From an uncultured Lachnospiraceae bacterium (GTDB taxonomy: Bacteria; Bacillota; Clostridia; Lachnospirales; Lachnospiraceae), in NCBI GenBank assembly GCA_910588825.1, contig CAJURF010000004.1, positions 1 through 64,000 on the forward strand: a DNA stretch of 64,000 nt, in the 5' to 3' direction. A program made the translations under genes and the position numbers. The notes under the pieces were generated by a model, which saw only the letters and a program-made list of their open reading frames with translations, had not been told where the DNA came from and made no database searches. Of this stretch, positions 37,101 through 44,991 are shown piece by piece (the stretch's first letter is position 1; every line of letters begins with the position of its first letter).

Positions 37101-37607
37101 GGGGCTATCTATGGGCAGATTCAGGGCTATCTGGAAAATCCGGATGGGGAGACATATCAAAGCATGCTGTTATACCATTTGTTGCACCATGAAAAAGGGA
37201 ACCTTAGATCGCGTACAAAAAAGATATGGGATGAAAATCAGGATATAACAAAGATTTGCAAAAATTACAAACATTTATTTTGGAGGATAGAATGCTTCTT
37301 GGTAGGATTGAGCTATATTATGGAAACAAAAGAAATCCGTGTAGAGAAAGATATCTACGATTATATGAGCAATGTCTATAAAAAGGCGCATGCCAAAGAA
37401 GATACAGAAAAAGGGGATTGTGAGTTAGGATGCTGTTGGGAAAACGGATTGCCAAAGTATTTACTGGAACCAAAAGAAAAAATTGGGGAATTTTACAACG
37501 AGCCAGAGATGATGTATACAGAAAGACCAGCGCAAAAGTTGGAAAATACCATTGATTTTATCCAAAATTACTATTATCATAACCGTTTTCGGTTGGGCAG
37601 CTCATAA
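34134..37607 (+). CDS. Unrecognised 1157-aa protein with HExxH motif
   Basis: I do not recognise this family. The N-terminal quarter (about 1-250) has beta-rich segments such as FDYFDILYYKELEGDEKHY and STNTGDFCLVLRT, reminiscent of a ferredoxin-like/palm pair but unproven. Residues 350-530 are helical and charged. Near the centre is LLPWIMHESSHHVRVLSREV with an HExxH motif (His559, Glu560, His563) as in zinc metallopeptidases, then a helical stretch of about 300 residues, then TYREACADLFMAISLH with Glu875 in an ExxAD setting, a possible third zinc ligand. The C-terminal 280 residues are helical. No signal peptide or membrane helix, so it should be cytosolic. GAGGAG lies eight bases before the ATG. 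Codon use is strongly AT-rich, unlike the flanking genes. No ATPase, nuclease or helicase motif seen. Confidence 0.85.
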   Translation: MDKYKTCILELVRNNGVLQEEKSESARFLMFDYFDILYYKELEGDEKHYMNYFSLGDPFKNDKDYKVSYKFLGLYQKWKKIEESADPFLPGVSQQLSDKPFLGIVQISLCTESFVKKNITDGVEEFLEFCEKKIEEIATATCKDSIKCLYRSTNTGDFCLVLRTSCVEKIYQTALELNRYVNTCEKEDQFQVKFCTYTSVGLECAIGEDGKYCTLNKEFIEKNRELKVALRFSASSSLAEKLNRLKQTQENKEEYEVKKGVFGRYDYLIHVSIQEFADIYPILCEKKLGRPKVVATVKTELQEIISDSSVKNINERILVSLGSFNVQNKRADSTENTTQENEIDRRNKKLFKNIINLKEKKNCFSEEYRTFCDLFRGTRELYKTFSSIGIEEDAYINWLIFYNDMEILCRNLNHWIERVEDGAKSDRPEENRKWRISTLKNWRNNIQSINEYTQLVQNVNYQNYQSPIYEIQTQSDTEKLLVAYREVMEVYFDSYKENQEQNEHIHPIIYPDLSRNTVEVTASFLPIEGVQKCERMAVCTVPSFEYFGRLYDLLPWIMHESSHHVRVLSREVRNRFVIQYDMSYIFRQVVADILKELSDDKFYGGLGKAEDDLVESFMMALKDIYQTEELEKYKKCNFEVLVKELEKWLKDLFQMEKHDTFSVKSTDMDDMYRDACNVLLNEYRSYGKVNEKLCNDFERLYKRSGGMKLVEELIERILKVYQEDLQELQEIPVTSYIKLEDFMLPQKMLEERLEVLWKYRKDNPFGHRLIEYSYSVKKLFRVYCTLKELSDEDSTGNDFRKDFLEKTAKYYEKKIEEHGEEETLKDPSITYVLRRLGLQNKNSHEFVEVMDEMLQKFDGSRIWDFHKLRIGTYREACADLFMAISLHMTAFGYCNQVFHTISAARLQIDEYDYENINYARMRVIAAVLLCNDDPKLKLGTKGDIVSVNGEKLLKQGDKYCLNTLKCIQREIEESEELKAVEQTKIQKFLGAIYGQIQGYLENPDGETYQSMLLYHLLHHEKGNLRSRTKKIWDENQDITKICKNYKHLFWRIECFLVGLSYIMETKEIRVEKDIYDYMSNVYKKAHAKEDTEKGDCELGCCWENGLPKYLLEPKEKIGEFYNEPEMMYTERPAQKLENTIDFIQNYYYHNRFRLGSS

Positions 37608-37614
37608 ATGATTT

Positions 37615-38110
37615 CTGACACAAAATGGCATAACTCCATCCCAGGATATATCTTTGGATGATCATACGGTCATAGAAAGTGACGATACTACTGGTTTTGT
37701 CAGCATATTTTTCCGTAAGCAGCATGAGTACGTCCTCCAATATTTTCTTCTATTGTATTTGAGCACTCCCGGAAACTCAAACGGTAAGGTGCTGCTTTGG
37801 TATGAGGCCGCATTCCATGGAAGCCAGGACAGCCACATGATAGAAGATGCGCTGCAGGCCCCCCTCAAAGTTAAAAGGGATATCTTTCCCGTCCATGATC
37901 CGTTTTTCGATAGATTCGGTGATTTTGGGCTTTGCCTCCTGGGCTTTCTATTTTTTCCCTTTGGGCTTATCCGGCTTTTTACCGTTGTGGGAAGAGGGGA
38001 ACAGTTTGTCCCGGGCATATAAGTCGGCTACAGGTGTAGTCCAGAGCCTGTCCACCCAAAGGATAAGGGATGGCTTCTTAACTACAAGGGGGCGTGTTTG
38101 GCGGCTGGCG
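37615..38110 (-). pseudogene. Wreck of an unrelated element between the two island genes
   Basis: On the minus strand a frame reads KPSLILWVDRLWTTPVADLYA, RDKLFPSSHNGKKPDKPKGKK, an amber stop, then KAQEAKPKITESIEKRIMDG and FNFEGGLQRIFYHVAVLASMECG, ending about 37790. Past a GGAGG site, a second gene starts at about 37725 (MLLTEKYADKTSSIVTFYDRM) and breaks off at about 37620, right behind the stop of the 1157-aa gene. Base composition is richer in GC than the genes around it. I cannot name either product; they look like parts of a mobile element or an older accessory module. Confidence 0.5.
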
Positions 38111-38116
38111 TATATT

Positions 38117-38145
38117 TTGACTTATATGTCAATACTTTTTAGAAA
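38117..38145 (+). promoter_or_regulatory. Candidate promoter and dyad for the FRG gene
   Basis: TTGACT (38117-38122), 17 bases, TAGAAA (38140-38145). The -35 overlaps the near-palindrome TTGACTTATATGTCAA (38117-38132). If real, the FRG gene has its own promoter about 110 bases upstream and does not depend on read-through from the 1157-aa gene. Confidence 0.35.
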
Positions 38146-38255
38146 ATAGATCAAAAAAGTTTTCCGGGATATGGAGGAAAGCGAAAAAGAAGGAAATTAA
38201 AATTTGGAGGAAATGACCAAAAAACTTTTCCGGTTTATCTGGGTTAGGGGGGAAT

Positions 38256-39356
38256 ATGGGAGAGAAGAAACATAAAGTACAAGTCCATTATGCAGAAAGC
38301 CTGTCACAGGTCTATGACCAGATTGAGTCTATTGCTGAAGAGATTCGGAAACAAAAAGCGCAAGAACGACCGCTTCTATGGTTCCGGGGCCACTCGAATA
38401 CAAAATTTAACTTGGAACCAAGTATTTTCCGCGGATCAGAGTACTATTTTAATGAGAATGGGACTTACAGTAATAACCATTTGCGGGAGGAATACCGATT
38501 CCAAAGTTTTATGTCACGCAATTTTGACAATGTAACAGAGCGGCTGCCACAGTCCATAATTGAATGGCAGGAAATCATGCAGCATTTTTTTACAAAGACA
38601 AGGCTGATGGATTGGAGTGAATCTTTAACAGTTGCCTTGGAATTTGCGCTGGAAGCCTTTATCACTCCAGAAAAAAATTTAGAAATTGAAGAACGCAGGA
38701 AGAAACTGACCCCTGCTATTTGGATTTTGCAGCCGGATGTCCTGAATATGGACGTATATGATTCCTTTTTCCAAGATGGCAATGATTTAATCAAGAGAGT
38801 ATTAGATGATTCTCCAAAAAGGGACATACTTGCTGATAAATTGAAAAAGGAACTCAGAGACCATAAGGAGATTTATGTTAATTTATGCAATACGAATGAG
38901 AAGAACATGAATGTTTTAGTCAGTCTTTCTGCTTTAGAATATACAAGGAATACCTATGCATACAGGAAGGAACAGGCATTAGAAAAGTTAGAAATAAATC
39001 CGTTTTTTTATCTGTTGTTACGGTATTATTCTGATGGTGTCCCTGTGGAGCTGGACAAACTCCCACCGTTAGCGATCATTCATCCCTACCATAGTCAGCG
39101 GATAAAAATGCAGCGTGGTGTTTTTACTGTGTTTCCGTATTACATACCGGATGAAATGACCATAAAGCTAAAAAAGTTTGCAGGGACATATCCGATTTCC
39201 ATGGAATATATGGATAAATGTATTCCAATATTATATAAAATCCAGATTGAAAATCCCCTGAGGATAGCAGAGGAATTAATTTTAACGGGAGCGAAACGTG
39301 GAAGTTTGTATCCTGATATGGAAAATATTTCTAAAGACATAGAGAATGTGGTATAA
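38256..39356 (+). CDS. FRG domain-containing protein
   Basis: 366-aa soluble protein with a complete FRG domain (about residues 36-300), named for the motif seen here as LLWFRGHSN (Phe43-Arg44-Gly45). The other conserved blocks are LREEYRFQSFMSRN, IIEWQEIMQHFFTKTRLMDW (residues 101-120) followed by ALEFALEAF, and the closing PPLAIIHPYHSQRIKMQRGVFTVF (about 270-293). FRG proteins are common in prophages, plasmids and defence islands; their biochemical activity is not established. A charged C-terminal tail of about 70 residues follows. GGGGGGA precedes the ATG. AT-rich codon use matches the 1157-aa gene upstream, suggesting that they arrived together. Confidence 0.88.
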   Translation: MGEKKHKVQVHYAESLSQVYDQIESIAEEIRKQKAQERPLLWFRGHSNTKFNLEPSIFRGSEYYFNENGTYSNNHLREEYRFQSFMSRNFDNVTERLPQSIIEWQEIMQHFFTKTRLMDWSESLTVALEFALEAFITPEKNLEIEERRKKLTPAIWILQPDVLNMDVYDSFFQDGNDLIKRVLDDSPKRDILADKLKKELRDHKEIYVNLCNTNEKNMNVLVSLSALEYTRNTYAYRKEQALEKLEINPFFYLLLRYYSDGVPVELDKLPPLAIIHPYHSQRIKMQRGVFTVFPYYIPDEMTIKLKKFAGTYPISMEYMDKCIPILYKIQIENPLRIAEELILTGAKRGSLYPDMENISKDIENVV

Positions 39357-39401
39357 TTTAAATGGATGGGGATTTAAGCACATACTCTAAAGCATAAAAA
39401 T

Positions 39402-39442
39402 TTCACCCAGCCTGTCCAGCTGACTGCCGGACAGGTTAGGTG
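39402..39442 (+). terminator. Hairpin after the FRG gene
   Basis: TTCACCCAGCCTGTCC pairs with GGACAGGTTAGGTGAA around an 11-base loop, about 45 bases past the FRG stop. A weak T-rich tail (ATATCTTTT) follows. It also overlaps the 3' end of the frameshifted small gene on the other strand. Confidence 0.6.
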
Positions 39443-39650
39443 AAAACAATATCTTTTAATATAAGTCCAATGAATCTTCCGATTGGTGTAAAGCCCGTCC
39501 TGATCAATTTCAGAGTCCGCATCTGCTGCAATCCAAAATCGACTTCCCGAAGTCCGAACTCCTTCCTTGCCATTTCAAAAGTGAGTTCCTGATCCAAACT
39601 GCGCATGGCTCAAAGGCCTCAAAACGGTCTCCGTCCGTTTCTTTAATCAT
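39436..39650 (-). pseudogene. Frameshifted small gene of unknown function
   Basis: A start at 39650 with a good GGAGAGG site begins MIKETDGDRFEAFE. At about 39607 the sensible frame changes: the next frame reads MRSLDQELTFEMARKEFGLR, then EVDFGLQQMRTLKLIRTGFT and PIGRFIGLILKDIVFT before a stop at 39436-39438. Joined, they make a protein of about 70 aa. Not recognised. It could be a leftover of the mobile element that carried the island. Confidence 0.4.
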
Positions 39651-39802
39651 GTGCACCTCTCCTTCGAGCGAATTGCCCGTTCAAATTATAGCAAATCGTG
39701 TCAATCCTATTTGCCACAATCATGACTTGATATTGATCATTTTGACCTGATTTTAATCCATTTTGACACAATGTTTTCATGTATCCCATAAAAACTAAAA
39801 GA

Positions 39803-39846
39803 AAAGGCATCTGACAATATCCAAATATCGTCAAATGCCTTTATTT
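39803..39846. terminator. Hairpin in the island's right flank
   Basis: GGCATCTGACAATAT and AATATCGTCAAATGCC pair (two mismatches) around CCA, with A-rich and T-rich flanks (AAAGAAAA / TTTATTTC). It belongs to no intact gene and may be the former terminator of the EamA gene whose fragment lies just beyond. Confidence 0.6.
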
Positions 39847-39911
39847 CACTGGTTCTGCGGCTATTCTATCTTCATTTTTTGTATCAATTCTATAATGCCC
39901 ATGCAAAAGAA

Positions 39912-40082
39912 TCATATAACCATAAGCAATGTTCCTGCACCAATCAACAGACAACCAGCCAGCAACTTTATGGTAAATTCTTCATGAAGGAAAACAAATG
40001 CCAGCAAAAGGGTAATCACAACACTCAGCTTATCAATCGGCACCACTTTAGAGGCTTCCCCCAGTCTTACAGTTCCCCCGCA
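39912..40082 (-). pseudogene. 3' fragment of an EamA-family transporter
   Basis: The minus strand directly after the dehydrogenase stop reads RLGEASKVVPIDKLSVVITL, then LLAFVFLHEEFTIKLLAGCL and LIGAGTLLMVI before a stop at 39912-39914. This is the C-terminal 50 residues of a small EamA/DMT transporter. The rest of the gene is missing; the dehydrogenase gene occupies the position where it should continue. A deletion joined the two, evidence of rearrangement at the right edge of the island. Confidence 0.7.
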
Positions 40083-41141
40083 TTATTTTGCATCTTTATG
40101 AATCCGTATCACACCCTTAACAATATCCGCTTTATTATGTATGCTGTAATCCATCCCATGCTGCACATCGTCCAGATCAAAGATATGAGTGGCAATCCCT
40201 TTCAAATTCACTTTTCCCGATGCCACCGCGTCAATGGCCATGGGATAAATATTGCGATAGCGGAATACCGTCTTGAATGTGAGCTCCTTGTCCAGAGCAA
40301 GGCTCAAGGGCATATTGGCCTCGCCGCTTGCCGTATATCCCACCAGTACAACTGTGGCCCCTTTCTTAGACATCTGCACCGTCTGCACCGTGGTAATCTG
40401 GGTGCCTGCTGTCTCAATAGACAGGTCACATCCTTTGCCGTCTGTGAGTCTCAGGACTTCCTCCACTGCATCTTTCTCTTTCCCGTTGATCACTCCGTCT
40501 GCTCCCAGCTCCATAGCTTTCTCCAGACGCTTCTCCATCACGTCCACCACATAAACCCTGGATACGCCCATGGCTTTCAGTGCCATCATACTCACCAGAC
40601 CAATACAGCCTGCTCCCATTACCACTGCTGTCTGTCCTGCCTGAGCTCCGCCCTGAATAGCCGCGTGGAATCCCACCGCCAGAGGCTCGATCAAAGCCCC
40701 CTCCAGCGTGCTTACATTATCAGGAAGACGGAAGCACAGATTCGCTTCATGGGCAACATATTCCTGGAACACCCCGTCGATTGGCGGTGTGGCAAAGAAC
40801 TCCACTTCCGGACAGAGATTGTATTTTCCGCCTTTGCAGAACTCACAGTGTCCGCATGTCTTTCCTGGCTCCAGCGCCACCCGGTCACCTATTTTCAAAT
40901 GTTTTACATTTTCACCCACTTCCACCACGACCCCGCCAGGTTCGTGCCCAAGAACAAACGGCGGCTCCACCACATACGCACCGATGGCCCCAGTTTCATA
41001 ATAATGTAAATCCGAACCGCAGATCCCCACATAATCCAATTTTACCAACACTTCATCTGCGGCCGGCGTGGGGATATCACGTTCTTCAAATCCCATCTTT
41101 CCAATCCCCAGCATTACCGCAGTTTTCATTTTTCCTTCCAT
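40083..41141 (-). CDS. Zinc-dependent polyol/alcohol dehydrogenase (sorbitol dehydrogenase type)
   Basis: Medium-chain NAD-dependent dehydrogenase of 352 aa. Catalytic zinc ligands in GICGSDLHYYETG and GHEPGG, structural zinc cysteines in CGHCEFCKGGKYNLC, Rossmann motif VVMGAGCIGLVSM and the NAD-binding acidic residue in YVVDVMEKR. The whole is closest to sorbitol/xylitol dehydrogenases (GutB, XDH). GGAGG lies nine bases before the ATG at 41141; a GTG at 41159 is inside that site. A sugar-alcohol kinase or transporter is not nearby, so the exact substrate is open. Confidence 0.88.
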   Translation of the reverse strand: MEGKMKTAVMLGIGKMGFEERDIPTPAADEVLVKLDYVGICGSDLHYYETGAIGAYVVEPPFVLGHEPGGVVVEVGENVKHLKIGDRVALEPGKTCGHCEFCKGGKYNLCPEVEFFATPPIDGVFQEYVAHEANLCFRLPDNVSTLEGALIEPLAVGFHAAIQGGAQAGQTAVVMGAGCIGLVSMMALKAMGVSRVYVVDVMEKRLEKAMELGADGVINGKEKDAVEEVLRLTDGKGCDLSIETAGTQITTVQTVQMSKKGATVVLVGYTASGEANMPLSLALDKELTFKTVFRYRNIYPMAIDAVASGKVNLKGIATHIFDLDDVQHGMDYSIHNKADIVKGVIRIHKDAK

Positions 41142-41203
41142 TTTCCAAATCCTCCTCACGCATTTATTCGAAACTTTCTTAAACCTTTTATTTAAGTAAT
41201 TAT

Positions 41204-41232
41204 ATTATCCTACGAAAGTCACAAAAAGTCAA
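41204..41232 (-). promoter_or_regulatory. Promoter of the dehydrogenase gene
   Basis: Minus strand TTGACT (41227-41232), 17 bases, GATAAT (41204-41209), about 60 bases before the start codon. Downstream a TTTAAGAAAGTTT stretch is present. Confidence 0.65.
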
Positions 41233-41258
41233 CAAAATTTTGTTAAATTATATACCTC

Positions 41259-41287
41259 TTGACCGAAACCCGCAAAAAGCGTATTCT
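41259..41287 (+). promoter_or_regulatory. Promoter of the DUF554 gene
   Basis: TTGACC (41259-41264), 17 bases, TATTCT (41282-41287). It is back-to-back with the dehydrogenase promoter, the -35 boxes being 26 bases apart, so the two divergent genes may share control. Confidence 0.65.
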
Positions 41288-41363
41288 ATAGATTGAGCAC
41301 CAAAAGTTCATTTTTGAAAATTTTTTATGTATAAAAATATTTTTCACAGGGGGAATCGACTAT

Positions 41364-42044
41364 ATGATTGGAACCATTGTCAACACAGGCACCATACTCG
41401 CTGGCAGCCTGATCGGAAGTATCATCAGAAAAGGAATCAAAGAAAAATACCAGAGCGCCCTTTATAACGCCATGGGTCTGGCCGCCGCGGTTCTGGGAAT
41501 CAATGCTGTGGCAGGAAACCTCCCCGACAGCCAGTACCCGGTGCTTTTTATCCTGAGCCTGGCAGCCGGAAGTCTCCTGGGCACCATGGCTGACCTGGAT
41601 GGACGCTTCCAGAGCTTTGTGGGGAAGTTCTCCAGCTCCAATCTGGGACAGGGGCTCTCCACGGGAATTCTCCTCTACTGTATCGGCACGCTGTCCATTC
41701 TGGGCCCTATCCAAAGCGCCATCAACCATGACCATACATACTTATTTACCAACGCCACCCTGGACTTTGTCACTTCCATGGTGCTGGCTTCCACCTACGG
41801 TATAGGAATGGCGCTGGCTGCAGTGGTTTTGTTTCTATGGCAGGGGAGCATTTATCTGTCTGCCGGGCTGCTCTCAGGCTTCATATCCCCGGAGCTTATG
41901 TCAGAAGTATCCATTGTGGGTGGTGTCCTGATTTTCAGCTCTGGGCTGTCCATTCTGGGTATCAAAGACTGCAAGGCGCTGAATATGCTCCCCAGCCTGC
42001 TGGTGCCTGTTTTATGGTTTATATTGAAGAACTTTCTTCCGTAA
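41364..42044 (+). CDS. DUF554 family membrane protein
   Basis: 226-aa integral membrane protein with about six or seven helices; the family signature MIGTIVNTGTILAGSLIG opens the protein and ILLYCIGTLSILGPIQSA is in the middle. Also named YdfK-like. Function unknown; transporter activity is presumed from topology only. GGGGGAA precedes the ATG by about ten bases. Confidence 0.9.
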   Translation: MIGTIVNTGTILAGSLIGSIIRKGIKEKYQSALYNAMGLAAAVLGINAVAGNLPDSQYPVLFILSLAAGSLLGTMADLDGRFQSFVGKFSSSNLGQGLSTGILLYCIGTLSILGPIQSAINHDHTYLFTNATLDFVTSMVLASTYGIGMALAAVVLFLWQGSIYLSAGLLSGFISPELMSEVSIVGGVLIFSSGLSILGIKDCKALNMLPSLLVPVLWFILKNFLP

Positions 42045-42047
42045 AAT

Positions 42048-42078
42048 GAGGGGCGGTGGCAAGCCCGCCCTCCTTTTG
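42048..42078 (+). terminator. Terminator after the DUF554 gene
   Basis: GAGGGGCGG and CCCGCCCTC pair (one bulge) and are followed by CTTTTGCTT. Lies between convergent genes. Confidence 0.6.
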
Positions 42079-42090
42079 CTTCTACCTGAT

Positions 42091-42234
42091 TTACTCAGCC
42101 TTTTCTGTTTCTATTTTCGGAAATTTAATACCTAAAATATCTACTAACGCTTTCAGAGCTTCCTCTTCCGTGCTGCCTTTTTCCGCTTCACGGTTTAGAA
42201 ATCTTTGCATTTCTTCTTTGGTCATACTTTCCAT
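42091..42234 (-). CDS. Small acidic protein of unknown function
   Basis: 47-aa protein MESMTKEEMQRFLNREAEKG..., ending ALVDILGIKFPKIETEKAE. GAGGAGG is placed ideally before the ATG at 42234; an extended start upstream would place the site inside the gene. It follows the 894-aa kinase by 59 bases on the same strand and may be the last gene of that operon. No family recognised. Confidence 0.6.
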   Translation of the reverse strand: MESMTKEEMQRFLNREAEKGSTEEEALKALVDILGIKFPKIETEKAE

Positions 42235-42293
42235 AATACCTCCTCTCCCGCTTGCCCGGTTATTGTCTTGATTTTCCCGCATCTAAGGCTGCC

Positions 42294-44978
42294 TCAGCTT
42301 CCAGTCCGCTCACGAACAGGGAAGGAAAGCTGGACTTTGAACAAATCCCCATCCAGGAACAGCTGGAATTCTCCTGACTGCAGTTCTGTCAGACTTCTGG
42401 CGATGGATAATCCCAGCCCGCTGCCCTGGGTATTTCTGGAGCTGTCCCCACGCACAAAACGTTCCGTCAGCTCCTCCGGTGAAATGTCCAGCGGCTGTTC
42501 AGAGATATTTTTCATAGTAAAAACAGCCTGCAGCGCGTGGAGGGACAAGTCCACATAGACTCTGGTGTGAGGCATTGCATATTTTGCTGCATTTTGGTAG
42601 ATATTTTCCAGAATACGCCACATACGCCTGCCGTCTGCCCACACCATCACCGTATCTTCTGGCAGGCGCAGTTTCAGAGACAGATTTCTCTCCTCAAATT
42701 TTTCCTGAAATTCTCCATTTACCTGGAGAACCATCTCCACCAGATCCAGCTCATCATACTGCAGGGCCAGATTCCCGGTACTGGCTTTTGATGCCTCTAC
42801 CACATCCTCTGTGAGATTTTTCAACTGCTGGGATTTTTTGTCCAATATGTCTAGATACTCCTGCACATGCTCTCCCGGAAGCTGTTCCCTTTTTAACAAA
42901 TCCACGTAATTCACAATGGAAGTCAGCGGCGTCTTGATATCATGGGATACATTGGTAATCAGCTCCGTTTTCATCCGTTCGCTTCTCACACTTTTCTCCA
43001 CCGCCTGGTCCAGTCCCTCCCCCACACGGTTAATATCCTGAGCCATCATTTTACGGTCAAGGGTCAGTCCCTTCAGGGGAATCTGATACCCAATATCCCC
43101 ATCGGCAATTTTTCGAATGCCTTTTTGAATCCCGGCATACTCCACAGACCCTTTCCCGATCCAGCCAATCCCGGCCGCCCCTGTTAAAATCAGGAAAAAC
43201 AGGAAAACCTGCCCGCCATACATACAGCTTGCCACTGCCACACTCAGCAGCAGCTGGATCACCAAAAAACCTCCCAGCATCACCGCTTTCTTCGGTATCA
43301 CCTTCAGGGCAAGAAATCCCCGTTTTCCCTGGCAAAGCATCAGATACAGCAGGCTGTTCTTCCACAATATCCCAGCCTTCCATCTGCGCACCAGACTCAG
43401 GTACCCCCACAGGATCAGCAGCGCCGTCAGGCTGAAGCTCAGGAGAACCAGAGCAGTATAAAGCATCATCTGTGCCCGGGTAACCCCGCCGCCTCCCCAT
43501 TGAGAATCCAGGTACTCCTGGAATACGGACGGCTGGATAATCCCGCTCTCCACCACCCACGCCAGGTGAAGGGCCCACACCAAAAAGACCAGCAGCGCCC
43601 CGGCTTCTGTCTTCCATTTATCAAAAAAATTCAATGCCACGCCGTTCTTTTTCCTGCTGTGTCCCGCAGACCAGGTGAGCCATACCAGTGCCGCAAGCCC
43701 AATCACAACACAGGCTGCACAGCCGCCAGCGGCCTTTCGCAGAACTCCCCTGTAGATCTGAAAGTTTTCTCTTTGTTCAGACACCCAGTCCTGAACCGGC
43801 AGTGACATGTCCACAGCTGCTGCAAACACATAGTTCTTGTTTTGACTGCGGTATGCTTCGCCGGAAGGATACTCCACCATATCCCGCCACTGGTCTTCAC
43901 GGGCCGCAATATTGTTGCTGTCGTAATTGGTTCCGGCAGCCCCCTTTGACAGCCACAGATAACTGCCCATCTGTTTCATCTGTTCCAGGCTGTCCTCCCA
44001 GGTTTTAAACTTTCTAAACTGGCTTTTATTGGAAAATGCCTGTTTCTGCTCCAAATCCACATACAAATAACTCACATTAGTGTCCTGCATCCGCTCATAT
44101 TTTTGTTCCTCCATGAGCTCTGCACTCTCCGCAATCCGCGTCACAGCAGTTCCCACAGCCGCAAAAGCCTCAGAAAGTTTCCATTGTTTCTCATTTACCA
44201 GCTCCAGCAGAGAGTCCGCTCCCTGTGGATGATAGCGTTCCTCCAGACAGTTTCCCTGATAAATCCAGAAATCAGTAATCACACGATTGCCATCTTTGTC
44301 CACAACTGCCTCCAGATTCCCGGATACTCCCTCCTCATAGAGGCCGTCGTCCACCTCCGCTGCCTCCGCCTCATAGACCTGTTCTTGCCAGTCGGTATCT
44401 ACGCTGTATTCCTCCACATAGGCCTCTTCCAGACTGACTTCCTGGTCATACATTTTCTCCCAGGTTCCGAAAATCTGGTCCAAATCAGAGCCTGCCTGCC
44501 CATCTTCTTTCCACACAGCCCTTAAAGTCCCATCTTCAAACTGCCTGCGAAAATCATCCAGATAGAAATAGGATCTGCCGCCGTCTTCTGCCCTTTTGCA
44601 GACCACAATAGCTTCTCCCCCGTCATCCGAAATATTTTTGCTCCAGTCCATCAGCTCTCCCAGGTTGTATTTAAGCCCCTCCACCGGATAAACGGTGATC
44701 TGGCCAATATCCACAGATGCATCCCGGTTCAGCTCCCCATCCTCTTTAAACATCCACTGATTCGTGTAAACATCCATTTCCTGGCCAGCTCTCCACATAA
44801 GCTCACTGTTGTAAGTACTGCTCTCCCAAAAGTCCTGTCCGCCCAACAATAGATCCTGGGGCTGCACAGAGGGAACTGACACCATCCACAGCATGCTGAG
44901 GACAAATCCTCCCGCCGCCAGACATGCCAGAACAATACCCACAGCCTTCCCAATTCCAGATTCCAACCATTTCTTCAT
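42294..44978 (-). CDS. Large membrane sensor histidine kinase
   Basis: 894-aa kinase, about twice the usual size. TM1 (about residues 11-33) precedes an extracytoplasmic sensor of about 375 residues, unrecognised, acidic and tryptophan-rich. Then come several helices (about 415-610; for example VVIGLAALVWLTW, ALLVFLVWALHLAWVV, LYTALVLLSFSLTALLILWGY, AVMLGGFLVIQLLLSVAV), a HAMP-like linker, the HisKA domain with NVSHDIKTPLTSIVNYVDL (His679), and an HATPase with NIYQNAAKYA and TQGSGLGLSIARSL. It follows its response regulator by 13 bases. The sensor-multi-TM layout is common in Lachnospiraceae but the signal is unknown. Confidence 0.9.
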   Translation of the reverse strand: MKKWLESGIGKAVGIVLACLAAGGFVLSMLWMVSVPSVQPQDLLLGGQDFWESSTYNSELMWRAGQEMDVYTNQWMFKEDGELNRDASVDIGQITVYPVEGLKYNLGELMDWSKNISDDGGEAIVVCKRAEDGGRSYFYLDDFRRQFEDGTLRAVWKEDGQAGSDLDQIFGTWEKMYDQEVSLEEAYVEEYSVDTDWQEQVYEAEAAEVDDGLYEEGVSGNLEAVVDKDGNRVITDFWIYQGNCLEERYHPQGADSLLELVNEKQWKLSEAFAAVGTAVTRIAESAELMEEQKYERMQDTNVSYLYVDLEQKQAFSNKSQFRKFKTWEDSLEQMKQMGSYLWLSKGAAGTNYDSNNIAAREDQWRDMVEYPSGEAYRSQNKNYVFAAAVDMSLPVQDWVSEQRENFQIYRGVLRKAAGGCAACVVIGLAALVWLTWSAGHSRKKNGVALNFFDKWKTEAGALLVFLVWALHLAWVVESGIIQPSVFQEYLDSQWGGGGVTRAQMMLYTALVLLSFSLTALLILWGYLSLVRRWKAGILWKNSLLYLMLCQGKRGFLALKVIPKKAVMLGGFLVIQLLLSVAVASCMYGGQVFLFFLILTGAAGIGWIGKGSVEYAGIQKGIRKIADGDIGYQIPLKGLTLDRKMMAQDINRVGEGLDQAVEKSVRSERMKTELITNVSHDIKTPLTSIVNYVDLLKREQLPGEHVQEYLDILDKKSQQLKNLTEDVVEASKASTGNLALQYDELDLVEMVLQVNGEFQEKFEERNLSLKLRLPEDTVMVWADGRRMWRILENIYQNAAKYAMPHTRVYVDLSLHALQAVFTMKNISEQPLDISPEELTERFVRGDSSRNTQGSGLGLSIARSLTELQSGEFQLFLDGDLFKVQLSFPVRERTGS

Positions 44979-44991
44979 CTCTCTTGCCTCC

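Noticed and set aside
39879..41009. 376-codon plus-strand open frame
   Set aside because: Antisense to the dehydrogenase gene and the EamA tail; composition typical of a shadow.
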